Numbered from the stretch's first letter, positions 6,156-12,836 are shown. The stretch is 12,836 bases of DNA from Bacteroidota bacterium (GCA_963169595.1 CAUJFM010000283.1:1-12836); one strand, 5' to 3'. Translations and numbers: made by a program. The notes: generated by a model not told the origin, from the sequence alone.

Positions 6156-7713
6156 GCGTACCACGCGGCGCGGCCAGGACGAACAGTGCGTAGTACAGCG
6201 CGAAGAAGGTGGCACCGGCCTGGGTCTCGATGGTGTCGTCCGTAAGGCACGACATGCCGAAGGTCACAGCCCAGGCCACGAAGAGCGGATCGCGCCAGGC
6301 CCCGAGTTTCCACGCAGGCCACCACCAGCTGAAGAGGGACCAGAGCAACCCGAACACCCCGAAGCTTACCCACAGGGTGAGGTACTGGTTGTGCGCCCTC
6401 AACCTCCATTCCGGCGCCAGGGTGGAGCCCATCGCAGCGTACTGCGCATCGAAGGCCCGCTGCGTATCGCCCGTGCCCACACCCAGGGCCCAATGTTCCC
6501 GGGCGATCTGCCAACCCGTGCGCCAGAACTCGATCCGCATGGCCACCGAATGGCCGCTCGCCAATCCCTTGTCCCCATAGACCTGCAGCTCGAACCAGAC
6601 CTCCTCGAAGCGTTCGCGCAAGGTGTTGCGTCGACCTTCCAGATGGTTCGGCACACCACGTTCAATGGCCCGGACATCCGCCTCGCTCAGTGCCATCACC
6701 CCCACACTGTCCTTGGTGAGCCCCTTGCTGGCCAGGTAGCGCACCGCCGTGCTCCACATCTCATGCCCGCGATCATCGAGCGTATCGAGGGACCGGCTGC
6801 TGCGCTGCAGCCAGGTGCGGCGGAGCTCGCTCCAGGCGATGTAGGTCCACACATGGTGGCCGTTCTCCTGTTGCGGGTTGATGAGGTCGTGCGAATAGGG
6901 TTCCCCACCGGCGCTGCGGGGGGCATCCATCAGCAGGGAGGCCGGAGGCAGTGTGCTCCGCTCGGCCACCTCGCGCACCAGCGGCACCAGGAGCACGAGC
7001 GGCCCCAGCGCAAGCACAAGGCGGAACGCCCATCGCGGAACGGAGCGCCATCGGGCCGACCAACGCCACAGTCCGACAACCACGATCACGGCCAGGATCG
7101 CGAACCCTTGGATGCTCCCCAACCGGTTGATGAAGTACAGCGACCAGAGCACGGCCGCACCTTGCGCCAGGGCCACCCACCGGCCACCGCGCAGCCCATC
7201 CCATGCGAACACGGCAATGGCCAGACAAAGCAGCAGCACCAACCGGATGTGACTGATGAAGACCGAGAGCGCACGGTAATCGCCCGTGGACGGTGCAACG
7301 ATGGCACAGTACAGCGTGCTGACCACCACGCTCCAAGCGCCCAGCAGCAGGATGGAGCGGTACTCCCGCAATTGGAGCCGGGGTGATGCACCCAGGACAG
7401 CTCCGAAACTGAGCACGGGCAGCAGGATGCGCACCAGGTCCGTGCCCCAAGCAAGATCACTGGTCCACAGCAGGCCCAGGAGGTGCAGCCCGAAGAAGGA
7501 CAGGAATACCGCCGAGGGCGGCGTGAGGAAAGCCTGACGGAAGCGTGTCGGCAGGTCACGCATCACCATGCCCTCTCCCAACCAGTTGGCCACCAGCAGC
7601 ATCTGGGCGATGCTCAGGAAGGCCGTGCTCCACGGCAGGAACACGGCACACAAGGCCAGTGCCGCCACGTGGATGGCACGGAAGGGAAGGGCGATGCGAG
7701 GCGCCACGGTCAT
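6118..7713 (-). CDS. O-antigen ligase/polymerase-like membrane protein (Wzy_C family)
   Basis: This 531-residue integral membrane protein has roughly ten to twelve hydrophobic helices, for example near 14-32, 66-84, 92-110, 119-139, 154-170, 203-217, 228-247, 443-462, 475-491 and 498-515. The family signature lies at 392-455: MRIEFWRTGWQI, then GVGTGD (411-416), then RAHNQYLTLW (439-448) and a Gly-rich helix. A large soluble loop (about 250-390), predicted periplasmic, separates the two helix blocks. Members join or polymerise undecaprenyl-linked glycans on the periplasmic side. It is longer than a typical WaaL of about 400 residues, mostly because of that loop. The ATG is 14 nt after the S41 peptidase stop, so it is probably co-transcribed as the last gene of that run. 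Ligase versus polymerase cannot be decided from sequence. Confidence 0.85.
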   Translation of the reverse strand: MTVAPRIALPFRAIHVAALALCAVFLPWSTAFLSIAQMLLVANWLGEGMVMRDLPTRFRQAFLTPPSAVFLSFFGLHLLGLLWTSDLAWGTDLVRILLPVLSFGAVLGASPRLQLREYRSILLLGAWSVVVSTLYCAIVAPSTGDYRALSVFISHIRLVLLLCLAIAVFAWDGLRGGRWVALAQGAAVLWSLYFINRLGSIQGFAILAVIVVVGLWRWSARWRSVPRWAFRLVLALGPLVLLVPLVREVAERSTLPPASLLMDAPRSAGGEPYSHDLINPQQENGHHVWTYIAWSELRRTWLQRSSRSLDTLDDRGHEMWSTAVRYLASKGLTKDSVGVMALSEADVRAIERGVPNHLEGRRNTLRERFEEVWFELQVYGDKGLASGHSVAMRIEFWRTGWQIAREHWALGVGTGDTQRAFDAQYAAMGSTLAPEWRLRAHNQYLTLWVSFGVFGLLWSLFSWWWPAWKLGAWRDPLFVAWAVTFGMSCLTDDTIETQAGATFFALYYALFVLAAPRGTLTTATGASPHRG

Positions 7714-7727
7714 TCGGCGCGAAGGCC

Positions 7728-9404
7728 CTACTTGCGACCGCTACCCGCGAGGATCGTGGCGTACTCGCCGCTGGTGAGCACCTCCATGGCCCGCTTCACC
7801 ACCGGGTCGGTGCCCATGGCGGCCTCGGCACGGCCGGTCTGGAAGTAGTAGCGCGACACGAGCTCATTGCGGAGCACCTCCTCGATGTCGCTGCGGAACA
7901 TCCTCAGCTCCTCGCTGCGGTCCGGGCTCAGCTCCTTGCGCAGGGCCTCCAACTGGGCCTTGGCATGGTCGTAGTAGCGCTCCCGTTTGGCCGTCTCCTC
8001 CAGCTTCTTCAGCACTTCCATCGTCTCCGTGTCGTAGTCGAACTCCTTGTCCTTCACGAAGTCCACAAAGGCCTTGTACAGGTCCTCGGTGATGACGAAG
8101 GAGCCCGCCGAAGCGAGCTCGGGGTGTGTGAGGCGGTACTGCGTGGCGAAATCAAAGAACAGGTCCTCACTGTACAGGCCGCCCACCACCTTGGCCAGCT
8201 CGTGGTCCTCCACGTCCACATCGGGCAGGATGCCACGCCCATCGAACACAGGACGTCCGTTGCGGGTCTTGAACTCGGCAATGGCCTCCTCCTTCACCTC
8301 GGTCGCCTTGCCGCTGCTGTCGCGATGGGCATAGTCCAGCTTCTGGATGCAGCGCCCGCTGGGGATGTAGTACTTGGCCACGGTGACCTTCAGCTTGCTG
8401 TTGTAGTACAGGTCGCGCGTTTGCTGCACCAGCCCCTTGCCGAAGGTGCGCTCACCCACGATCACGGCGCGGTCCAGGTCCTGCAGCGCACCGCTCACGA
8501 TCTCGCTGGCACTGGCGCTCTGACCATCCACCAGCACCACCAGCGGGATCTCGGCGTCCATCGGATCGCTCAACGTCTTGTAGGTCTTGTCCCATTCGGC
8601 GATGCGCCCCTTGGTCTCCACCACCAGTTCGTTCTTGGGCACGAAGAGGTTCACGATGTTCACGGCCTCGCGCAGCAGACCACCGCCGTTCCCGCGCAGG
8701 TCGAGCACCAGCTTCGTGGCGCCCTTCTCCTTCAGCTCCTTCACGGCATTGCGCACCTCCTGGCCCGCGGTCTGCGTGAAGCTGTTGAGCTTCAGGTAGC
8801 CGATGCCGTTGGCCTGATCGATCATGCCCTTGTAGGGCACATCGGGGATCTTGATCTCCTCGCGCACCAGGCTGTGTGTGGTCTCCACCCCGCTGCGGCG
8901 GGTGATGATCTTCACCGTGCTCCCGGCCTGGCCCTTGAGCAATTTGCTCACCTCATCGGTCTCCATGCCCTGGATCTTCCGCCCGTCCACCTGCACGATC
9001 TCATCCCCGGCCCAGATGCCGGCCTTCATCGCCGGGTAGTTCTCGTAGGGCTCGCTCACCACCACCAGATCACCCTTGCGCTTGATCAACGCCCCGATGC
9101 CACCGTACTGACCGGTGGTCATGAAGCGGTAATCCTCCATGTCGCTCTCCGGGATGTACTGCGTGTAGGGGTCCAGCGAACCCAGCATCGCATCGATGCC
9201 GGTCTTCATGAGCTTGCCGGGCTGGGTGTCATCCACGTAGTAGATGTTCAGCTCCTTGTACAGCTCGGTGAAGATCTCCAGGTTCTTGCTGATCTCGAAG
9301 TAGTTGTCGCCGGCCGCGATGGTGACGGCACCACCGGCCGCCAGTGATGCGCCCAGGAGCCAGTTGCGCCAGCGCGGCGCCCTGCGGGAGGACTGCTTAT
9401 CCAT
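7728..9404 (-). CDS. S41 family C-terminal processing peptidase (CtpA/Tsp-like)
   Basis: This 558-residue periplasmic serine protease has an N-terminal membrane anchor (about 14-32), a helical segment, a PDZ domain (about 97-180) that binds substrate C-termini, and the S41 catalytic domain (about 195-400). Numbering from the chosen start, the Ser-Lys pair is Ser298 in SASASEI and Lys323 in FGKG, with Gln327 and Asp309 at the positions known from E. coli Tsp. A charged helical tail (about 420-558) follows. The frame also allows an ATG at 9440, adding 12 residues. I prefer the ATG at 9404 because it overlaps the yidD stop as ATGGATAA, exactly mirroring the rnpA/yidD junction. The next gene starts 14 nt downstream. 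Such enzymes trim or degrade envelope proteins; the substrate here is unknown. Confidence 0.93.
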   Translation of the reverse strand: MDKQSSRRAPRWRNWLLGASLAAGGAVTIAAGDNYFEISKNLEIFTELYKELNIYYVDDTQPGKLMKTGIDAMLGSLDPYTQYIPESDMEDYRFMTTGQYGGIGALIKRKGDLVVVSEPYENYPAMKAGIWAGDEIVQVDGRKIQGMETDEVSKLLKGQAGSTVKIITRRSGVETTHSLVREEIKIPDVPYKGMIDQANGIGYLKLNSFTQTAGQEVRNAVKELKEKGATKLVLDLRGNGGGLLREAVNIVNLFVPKNELVVETKGRIAEWDKTYKTLSDPMDAEIPLVVLVDGQSASASEIVSGALQDLDRAVIVGERTFGKGLVQQTRDLYYNSKLKVTVAKYYIPSGRCIQKLDYAHRDSSGKATEVKEEAIAEFKTRNGRPVFDGRGILPDVDVEDHELAKVVGGLYSEDLFFDFATQYRLTHPELASAGSFVITEDLYKAFVDFVKDKEFDYDTETMEVLKKLEETAKRERYYDHAKAQLEALRKELSPDRSEELRMFRSDIEEVLRNELVSRYYFQTGRAEAAMGTDPVVKRAMEVLTSGEYATILAGSGRK

Positions 9405-9639
9405 GCTGATGAGGGTCTTCAGGAACGGGGTCGTAGCCATGCCCGCCCCAAGGGTGACAAGATAGGAAGCGCTTCAGGGTGAGCCAGCCGCCGCGGAAGG
9501 CACCGAAGCGGCGCAAGGCCGTGAGGCCATACTCGGAACAGGTGGGCGTGTAGCGGCAGGCACCGGGCAGCAAGGGCGAGATGGTGTACTGGTACAACCG
9601 TACCAACACTATCAATGGCCATGCCAGGAGCTTACCCAT
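9397..9639 (-). CDS. yidD: YidD, membrane protein insertion efficiency factor
   Basis: This 80-residue protein matches the YidD family along its full length: an N-terminal amphipathic or membrane segment (4-18), YQYTISPLLPGACRYTPTCS (16-35) with Cys28 and Cys34, and the C-terminal CHPWGGHGYDPVP (61-73) with Cys61. YidD sits at the inner membrane and helps YidC-dependent protein insertion. The ATG overlaps the rnpA stop by 8 nt (ATGGGTAA), and its own stop overlaps the S41 peptidase start by 8 nt, so all three are probably translationally coupled. The rnpA-yidD pairing is widespread in bacteria and supports the call. Confidence 0.96.
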   Translation of the reverse strand: MGKLLAWPLIVLVRLYQYTISPLLPGACRYTPTCSEYGLTALRRFGAFRGGWLTLKRFLSCHPWGGHGYDPVPEDPHQHG

Positions 9640-10012
9640 GCTTTTCCATCCAACGGTCCAGGCACCGGGTTATTTTCGCCTGGGTCTCGGCCAGGCCGAT
9701 GGGCGCCTTCCCTTGGAAGATGAACATCCACGCGCATTGCTTGCCGGTGGCCGCCAATCGGTCCAGGTACCCGGCCTTGTTCAGGCGATAGGCCTCGCGC
9801 ATCAGGCGTTTCATCCGGTTGCGGTCCACGGCGTGCTTCATGTTGCGGCGCGGTACAGCGAACACCACCTGGGCCGATGATACCGTGGGCAGCTCCATGT
9901 ACTTGCCCACCAGACGGAAGGGCGCATCGTTGACCGCCTTGCCCGTGGTGGCGAGCTCGGTGATGCGCAGCCGTCCGCATAGTCGCTCATGCTTGCGGAA
10001 GGTGGGACGCAT
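9632..10012 (-). CDS. rnpA: Ribonuclease P protein component
   Basis: This 126-residue basic protein is the protein subunit of RNase P, which binds the catalytic RNA and matures tRNA 5' ends. It has the N-terminal FRKHERL (5-11), the strand VVFAVPRRNMKHAVDRN (49-65) and the RNA-binding signature RNRMKRLMRE (64-73). Length is typical. It starts at ATG, 66 nt after the hemD stop, and its stop overlaps yidD by 8 nt. rpmH, the partner often found beside rnpA, is not here; instead hemD lies upstream and yidD plus an S41 peptidase downstream. The RNase P RNA gene is not seen in the window. Confidence 0.95.
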   Translation of the reverse strand: MRPTFRKHERLCGRLRITELATTGKAVNDAPFRLVGKYMELPTVSSAQVVFAVPRRNMKHAVDRNRMKRLMREAYRLNKAGYLDRLAATGKQCAWMFIFQGKAPIGLAETQAKITRCLDRWMEKHG

Positions 10013-10063
10013 CGGGCTCGGGTCGTACCCGCACTACGACGGGTGGTTGGAACGGTGACGAAA

Positions 10064-10075
10064 GGCGGTTCCGCC
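10064..10075 (-). terminator. Short inverted repeat after hemD, possible weak terminator
   Basis: The 12-nt palindrome GGCGGAACCGCC on the - strand lies 3 nt beyond the hemD stop and is followed by TTTCG. The realistic hairpin has a 4-bp stem with a 4-nt loop; flanking GACG and CGTC could extend it with a bulge. The T-run is only three bases, so termination would be weak or partial. It separates hemD from rnpA. Confidence 0.3.
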
Positions 10076-10078
10076 CCG

Positions 10079-10828
10079 TCACTTCTTCTTCGCCTGCTGC
10101 TTGATGAACAGCTCCATGGCGCCGGTCATGCTCGGGGCCTCCGGGAGCGGGGCCTGCAGATCGAGCCGGAAGCCATTGTCCGTCACCGCCTTGGCCGTGG
10201 TGGGTCCAAAGGCCGCGATGAACGCCCCTTCCTGCTTGAACTTGGGGAAGTTCTTCTTCAGGCTCTCGATACCCCCGGGACTGAAGAACACGAGCATGTC
10301 GTACTTCAGCTCCTTGATGTCGCTGAGGTCACTGGCCACCGTGCGATAGAACACGGCATTGGTGTACTTCACACCCACCTTGTCCAGCAGTTCGGGGATC
10401 TCCTGCTTCTGGATGTCGCTGCACGGAACGAGGTACTTCTCGTCCTTGTGCTTCTTGATCACATCGATCAGGTCGCTGAAGCTCTGCTTGCCGATGAAGA
10501 CCTTCCGCTTGCGGTAGACGATGTATTTCTGCACGTAGTAGGCCACGCTCTCGCTGATGCAGAAATACTTCATGGTCTCCGGCACCGTGATGCGGAGCTC
10601 CTTGCACATCCGGAAGAAGTGGTCCACCGAATTGCGACTGGTGAGAACGATCGCGGTGTGGTCCAGGATGTTGATGCGCTCCTGACGGAAGTCCTGTGCC
10701 GGCACGGCCTCCACCTTGATGAAGGGACGGAAGTCGATCTTCAGACCATACTTCCTGGCCAGCTCGTGGTAGGGCGACTTCTCGTCCGTGGGCGCGGGCT
10801 GCGAAACGAGGATGGTCTTGATCTTCAA
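10079..10828 (-). CDS. hemD: Uroporphyrinogen-III synthase, Bacteroidota type
   Basis: This 249-residue cytoplasmic enzyme would close hydroxymethylbilane into uroporphyrinogen III in tetrapyrrole (heme) synthesis. HemD is poorly conserved, but this matches the Bacteroidota form: N-terminal MKIKTILVSQPAP, KIDFRPFIKVE (30-40), VLTSRNSVDHFF (61-72), LVPCSDIQ (133-140), FFSPGGIESL (181-190) and AAFGPTTAKAV (205-215). The sequence implies a TTG start codon at 10826-10828: no in-frame ATG or GTG lies nearby upstream, and homology begins exactly there. It lies 11 nt after the DUF4271 stop, a pairing common in Bacteroidota and supportive of the call. The Lys-rich tail (AKKK) is unremarkable. Confidence 0.88.
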   Translation of the reverse strand: MKIKTILVSQPAPTDEKSPYHELARKYGLKIDFRPFIKVEAVPAQDFRQERINILDHTAIVLTSRNSVDHFFRMCKELRITVPETMKYFCISESVAYYVQKYIVYRKRKVFIGKQSFSDLIDVIKKHKDEKYLVPCSDIQKQEIPELLDKVGVKYTNAVFYRTVASDLSDIKELKYDMLVFFSPGGIESLKKNFPKFKQEGAFIAAFGPTTAKAVTDNGFRLDLQAPLPEAPSMTGAMELFIKQQAKKK

Positions 10829-10839
10829 GGCCGGTCGGC

Positions 10840-11529
10840 TTAGGGATGAACAGAAAGGTCGGCTGATGGCCGAAGTGCACTGATCGCAAGCAATACAGGC
10901 AGGATTTCAGCCGCGCAAAAGTATAGAATAATGTACCTAACAGGGACCCCTTCACCGACCCCGATCCAGGTACCACGCACCCACCTGTAGATCAGCAGAG
11001 TGCCGACCACCGCCAGCCCCAGCGGGGCCAGCGTTCCACGGTACTCCGCCCGGTAGGCCATCAGCACCACCACGGGCAACAGGGCCACACCGGCCAGCAC
11101 CACCAGGAGCAGACCGGTGTACAGGTGCTCGGCCACACCCTGGTCCACCTTGAACAGGCCGCCCACGACACGCAGCAGGATACCCTGGACCAGCACCACG
11201 GCGACCGCCACCCCCAGGACCATTAGATAAGAGGGCGCTCCCGGCATCCGGGTCCATTGGAAATACTGCCAGGCGAACAGGCCAATGACACCGATCGACA
11301 GCACCAGCATGCCCAGGATGGAGCGGTCCTGCAGGTCGAGCTCCTCCCGCATGGCCTGGCGACCCAGCCGCATCCGAAAAACGGTCTGACCCAGTAATCG
11401 CCACTTGCGCGACCCTCCGGCATTGATCAGCGCCAGCAGCACGAACAGACCCAGCAACAGCACGGTGACCCACTCCGCGTTGAGGGGGTCCGTGCCCCGC
11501 AGGAGGTCCGTGGCCAGGCCGTTCGACAT
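10840..11529 (-). CDS. DUF4271 family membrane protein
   Basis: This 229-residue protein has about six predicted membrane helices (near 19-37, 70-90, 99-119, 136-156, 166-184 and 198-217). The last contains RYIILYFCAAEILP (198-211), the characteristic DUF4271 segment. Function is unknown. Members commonly sit immediately upstream of hemD in Bacteroidota, as here with an 11-nt gap, so the two are probably co-transcribed, but a role in heme synthesis is only a guess. The ATG at 11529 lies 5 nt beyond a perfect -7 box, which implies a leaderless or nearly leaderless mRNA. If the promoter is instead elsewhere, an ATG at a later position cannot be excluded. Confidence 0.85.
   Translation of the reverse strand: MSNGLATDLLRGTDPLNAEWVTVLLLGLFVLLALINAGGSRKWRLLGQTVFRMRLGRQAMREELDLQDRSILGMLVLSIGVIGLFAWQYFQWTRMPGAPSYLMVLGVAVAVVLVQGILLRVVGGLFKVDQGVAEHLYTGLLLVVLAGVALLPVVVLMAYRAEYRGTLAPLGLAVVGTLLIYRWVRGTWIGVGEGVPVRYIILYFCAAEILPVLLAISALRPSADLSVHP
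10916..10923 (-). promoter_or_regulatory. Possible internal -7 box (TACTTTTG) upstream of hemD
   Basis: TACTTTTG on the - strand fits TAnnTTTG exactly and lies 87 nt before the hemD start, inside the 3' end of the DUF4271 gene. The same 12 bases, TACTTTTGCGCG, also occur just before the DUF4271 ATG. However, it encodes part of the conserved YFCA stretch, so protein conservation may explain it. No clear -33 element. Confidence 0.25.
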
Positions 11530-11534
11530 GCGCG

Positions 11535-11542
11535 CAAAAGTA
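11535..11542 (-). promoter_or_regulatory. -7 box (TACTTTTG) for the DUF4271-hemD run
   Basis: TACTTTTG on the - strand is an exact match to the Bacteroidota -7 consensus, only 5 nt before the ATG at 11529. Transcription starting the usual few bases downstream would give a leaderless mRNA. I see no convincing -33 TTG at 17-23 nt upstream. Confidence 0.5.
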
Positions 11543-11578
11543 GATGCCGCTTTCAGCCCGGGCCGGGAGGGGCTTTTC

Positions 11579-11586
11579 TAATTTTG
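11579..11586 (+). promoter_or_regulatory. -7 box (TAATTTTG) for glutaryl-CoA dehydrogenase
   Basis: TAATTTTG fits TAnnTTTG exactly, 38 nt before the ATG at 11625, in the 95-nt divergent spacer. A TTTC at 11551-11554 is the nearest -33-like element, at a slightly long spacing of 24 nt. The two divergent -7 boxes are 36 nt apart, so their promoter regions overlap. Confidence 0.5.
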
Positions 11587-11595
11587 CACCCCCAA

Positions 11596-11610
11596 GCACG
11601 GTCGTCGTGC
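11596..11610 (+). other. 5-bp inverted repeat in the glutaryl-CoA dehydrogenase leader
   Basis: GCACG at 11596-11600 and CGTGC at 11606-11610 are exact reverse complements around a 5-nt spacer. They lie between the -7 box and the ATG. It resembles the hairpin before the second S8 gene in position and loop size, but a stem this short may be chance. Confidence 0.25.
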
Positions 11611-11624
11611 ACCAACCCGCACCC

Positions 11625-12836
11625 ATGAGCACCATCGCCACCCAGAACCCCGGCTCCAAGGCCGGGGCGAGATCCGCCACCGACCTGTTCCAAGCCCACG
11701 ACCACTACCTGGTGGACGAGCTGCTCACCGAGGAGCAGAAGCTGATCCGCGACACCGCGCGTAAGCACGTGAGCACGCACCTCAAGCCGATCATCGAGGA
11801 GCGCTTCGAGAAGGCCGAGTTCAGCAAGGACATCATCCCCGGGCTGGCGGATATCGGCGCGTTCGGCCCCTTCGTACCAGAGCAGTACGGCGGCCCCGGC
11901 CTGGACCAGATCAGCTACGGCCTCATCATGCAGGAGATCGAGCGCTGCGACAGCGGCCTGCGCAGCCTCTGCAGTGTGCAGGGCTCGCTGGCCATGTACC
12001 CGATCTGGAAGTACGGCAGCGAGGAGCAGAAGAAGAAGTGGCTGCCGGACATGGTGCAGGGCAAGAAGATCGGCTGCTTCGGCCTCACCGAGCCCGACTT
12101 CGGCAGCAACCCCAGCGGCATGGTCACCACCTTCAAGGACATGGGCGACCACTACCTGCTGAACGGCGCCAAGATGTGGATCAGCAACGCGCCCTTCGCC
12201 GACCTGGCGATCGTGTGGGCCAAGGCCGAGAACACCGAGGGCCGCATCCACGGCCTCATCGTGGAGCGCGGCATGGAGGGCTTCACCACCCCCACCACGC
12301 ACGGCAAGCTGAGCCTGCGCGCCAGCCCCACCGGCGAGCTCGTGTTCGACAACGTGAAAGTGCCGAAGGGCAACCTGCTGCCCGGCAAGAACGGCCTGGG
12401 CGCCCCCATGGGCTGCCTGGACAGCGCCCGCTACGGCATCGCCTGGGGCACGCTCGGCGTGGCCATGGAGTGCTACGACACGGCGCTGCGCTATGCCAAG
12501 GAGCGCATCCAGTTCGGCAAGCCCATCGCGGGCTTCCAGCTCACGCAGAAGAAGCTGGCCGAGATGGTCACCGAGATCACCAAGGCCCAGCTCCTTACTT
12601 GGCGTCTGGGCGTGCTGCGCAACGAGGGTCGTGCCACCACCCAACAGATCAGCATGGCCAAGCGCAACAACGTGCACCTCGCGCTCTCCGTGGCGCGTGA
12701 GGCCCGTCAGATCCTCGGCGGCATGGGCATCACCAACGAATACCCCATCATGCGCCACATGATGAACCTGGAGAGCGTGGTGACCTACGAAGGCACGCAC
12801 GACATCCACCTGCTGATCACTGGCGCCGACATCACC
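11625..12836 (+). CDS. Glutaryl-CoA dehydrogenase (3' end outside window)
   Basis: 404 residues are visible and the frame is open at the window end, so only a short C-terminus is missing. This FAD enzyme oxidises and decarboxylates glutaryl-CoA to crotonyl-CoA in lysine and tryptophan breakdown. Among acyl-CoA dehydrogenases it specifically resembles glutaryl-CoA dehydrogenase: SGLRS (110-114), SVQGSLAMYPI (117-127), GCFGLTEPDFGSN (150-162), the FAD-binding WISN (185-188), RYGIAWG (269-275) and TYEGTHDIH (387-395). By alignment to the human enzyme, Glu389 is the catalytic base and Arg113 and Ser117 the glutaryl-binding residues; Glu106 and Tyr388, associated with decarboxylation, are kept, so I infer the decarboxylating type. 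ATG at 11625 leaves a roughly 30-residue low-homology N-terminus. It is divergent from DUF4271. Confidence 0.93.
   Translation, partial: MSTIATQNPGSKAGARSATDLFQAHDHYLVDELLTEEQKLIRDTARKHVSTHLKPIIEERFEKAEFSKDIIPGLADIGAFGPFVPEQYGGPGLDQISYGLIMQEIERCDSGLRSLCSVQGSLAMYPIWKYGSEEQKKKWLPDMVQGKKIGCFGLTEPDFGSNPSGMVTTFKDMGDHYLLNGAKMWISNAPFADLAIVWAKAENTEGRIHGLIVERGMEGFTTPTTHGKLSLRASPTGELVFDNVKVPKGNLLPGKNGLGAPMGCLDSARYGIAWGTLGVAMECYDTALRYAKERIQFGKPIAGFQLTQKKLAEMVTEITKAQLLTWRLGVLRNEGRATTQQISMAKRNNVHLALSVAREARQILGGMGITNEYPIMRHMMNLESVVTYEGTHDIHLLITGADIT

Noticed and set aside
7545..9347. 600-codon open frame on the + strand opposite the S41 peptidase
   Set aside because: It is an antisense shadow of a GC-rich gene: His/Leu/Val/Gln-rich low-complexity composition, no recognisable domain, and the opposite strand encodes a complete S41 peptidase with all catalytic residues.
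9405..9440. ATG at 9440 as the S41 peptidase start
   Set aside because: It would overlap yidD by 44 nt and add 12 residues without family support; the ATG at 9404 gives the same 8-nt junction as rnpA/yidD.
10027..10044. ACCCG/CGGGT inverted repeat upstream of rnpA as a regulatory hairpin
   Set aside because: A 5-bp stem with an 8-nt loop is expected by chance in GC-rich DNA, and no promoter-like box accompanies it.
11553..12809. 418-codon open frame on the - strand opposite glutaryl-CoA dehydrogenase
   Set aside because: Ala/His/Val-rich composition from reading GC-rich codons backwards; no domain, while the + strand is a well-conserved enzyme.

Overview
The window looks like a chromosome segment from a GC-rich member of the Bacteroidota, most likely order Flavobacteriales. 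Four things point there: secreted multidomain proteases ending in type IX secretion (T9SS) type A sorting domains; a DUF4271 membrane gene beside a divergent Bacteroidota-type uroporphyrinogen-III synthase; the order hemD-rnpA-yidD-S41 peptidase; and Bacteroidota -7 boxes (TAnnTTTG) with no Shine-Dalgarno sequences before starts. I see no tRNA, rRNA, CRISPR array, insertion sequence or phage gene, and no gene-free stretch longer than about 100 bases.

Left third, + strand (1-4368): two tandem paralogous S8 (subtilisin-like) proteases exported by T9SS. The first enters from the left edge, so only the catalytic-Ser end and its C-terminal modules are visible. The second is complete (870 aa): signal peptide, S8 domain, two fibronectin III domains, a GEVED-type domain and a sorting domain. 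It has the catalytic His, Asn and Ser, but Ile sits where the catalytic Asp is expected.

Middle (4415-7713): on the + strand, a WaaE/KdtX-like family 2 glycosyltransferase overlaps a family 9 (heptosyltransferase-like) glycosyltransferase by 17 nt. Converging on them from the - strand is an O-antigen ligase/polymerase-like membrane protein, whose 3' end overlaps the family 9 gene by 38 nt. All three suggest synthesis of a lipopolysaccharide or other surface glycan.

Right-centre, - strand (11529 down to 6118): a tightly packed run of DUF4271 protein, hemD, rnpA, yidD, S41 C-terminal processing peptidase and the O-antigen ligase-like gene. rnpA/yidD and yidD/S41 each share an 8-nt overlap of the form ATGGRTAA, suggesting translational coupling. 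rnpA and yidD serve tRNA maturation and membrane protein insertion; hemD serves heme synthesis.

Right edge, + strand (11625-12836): a glutaryl-CoA dehydrogenase, divergent from the DUF4271 gene and cut by the window end after its catalytic Glu. The 95-nt divergent spacer holds a -7 box for each direction.

I did not find a convincing new multi-gene system. The best leads are the non-canonical active site of the second S8 protease, the tandem protease duplication with swapped middle modules, and short or near-leaderless promoter arrangements.
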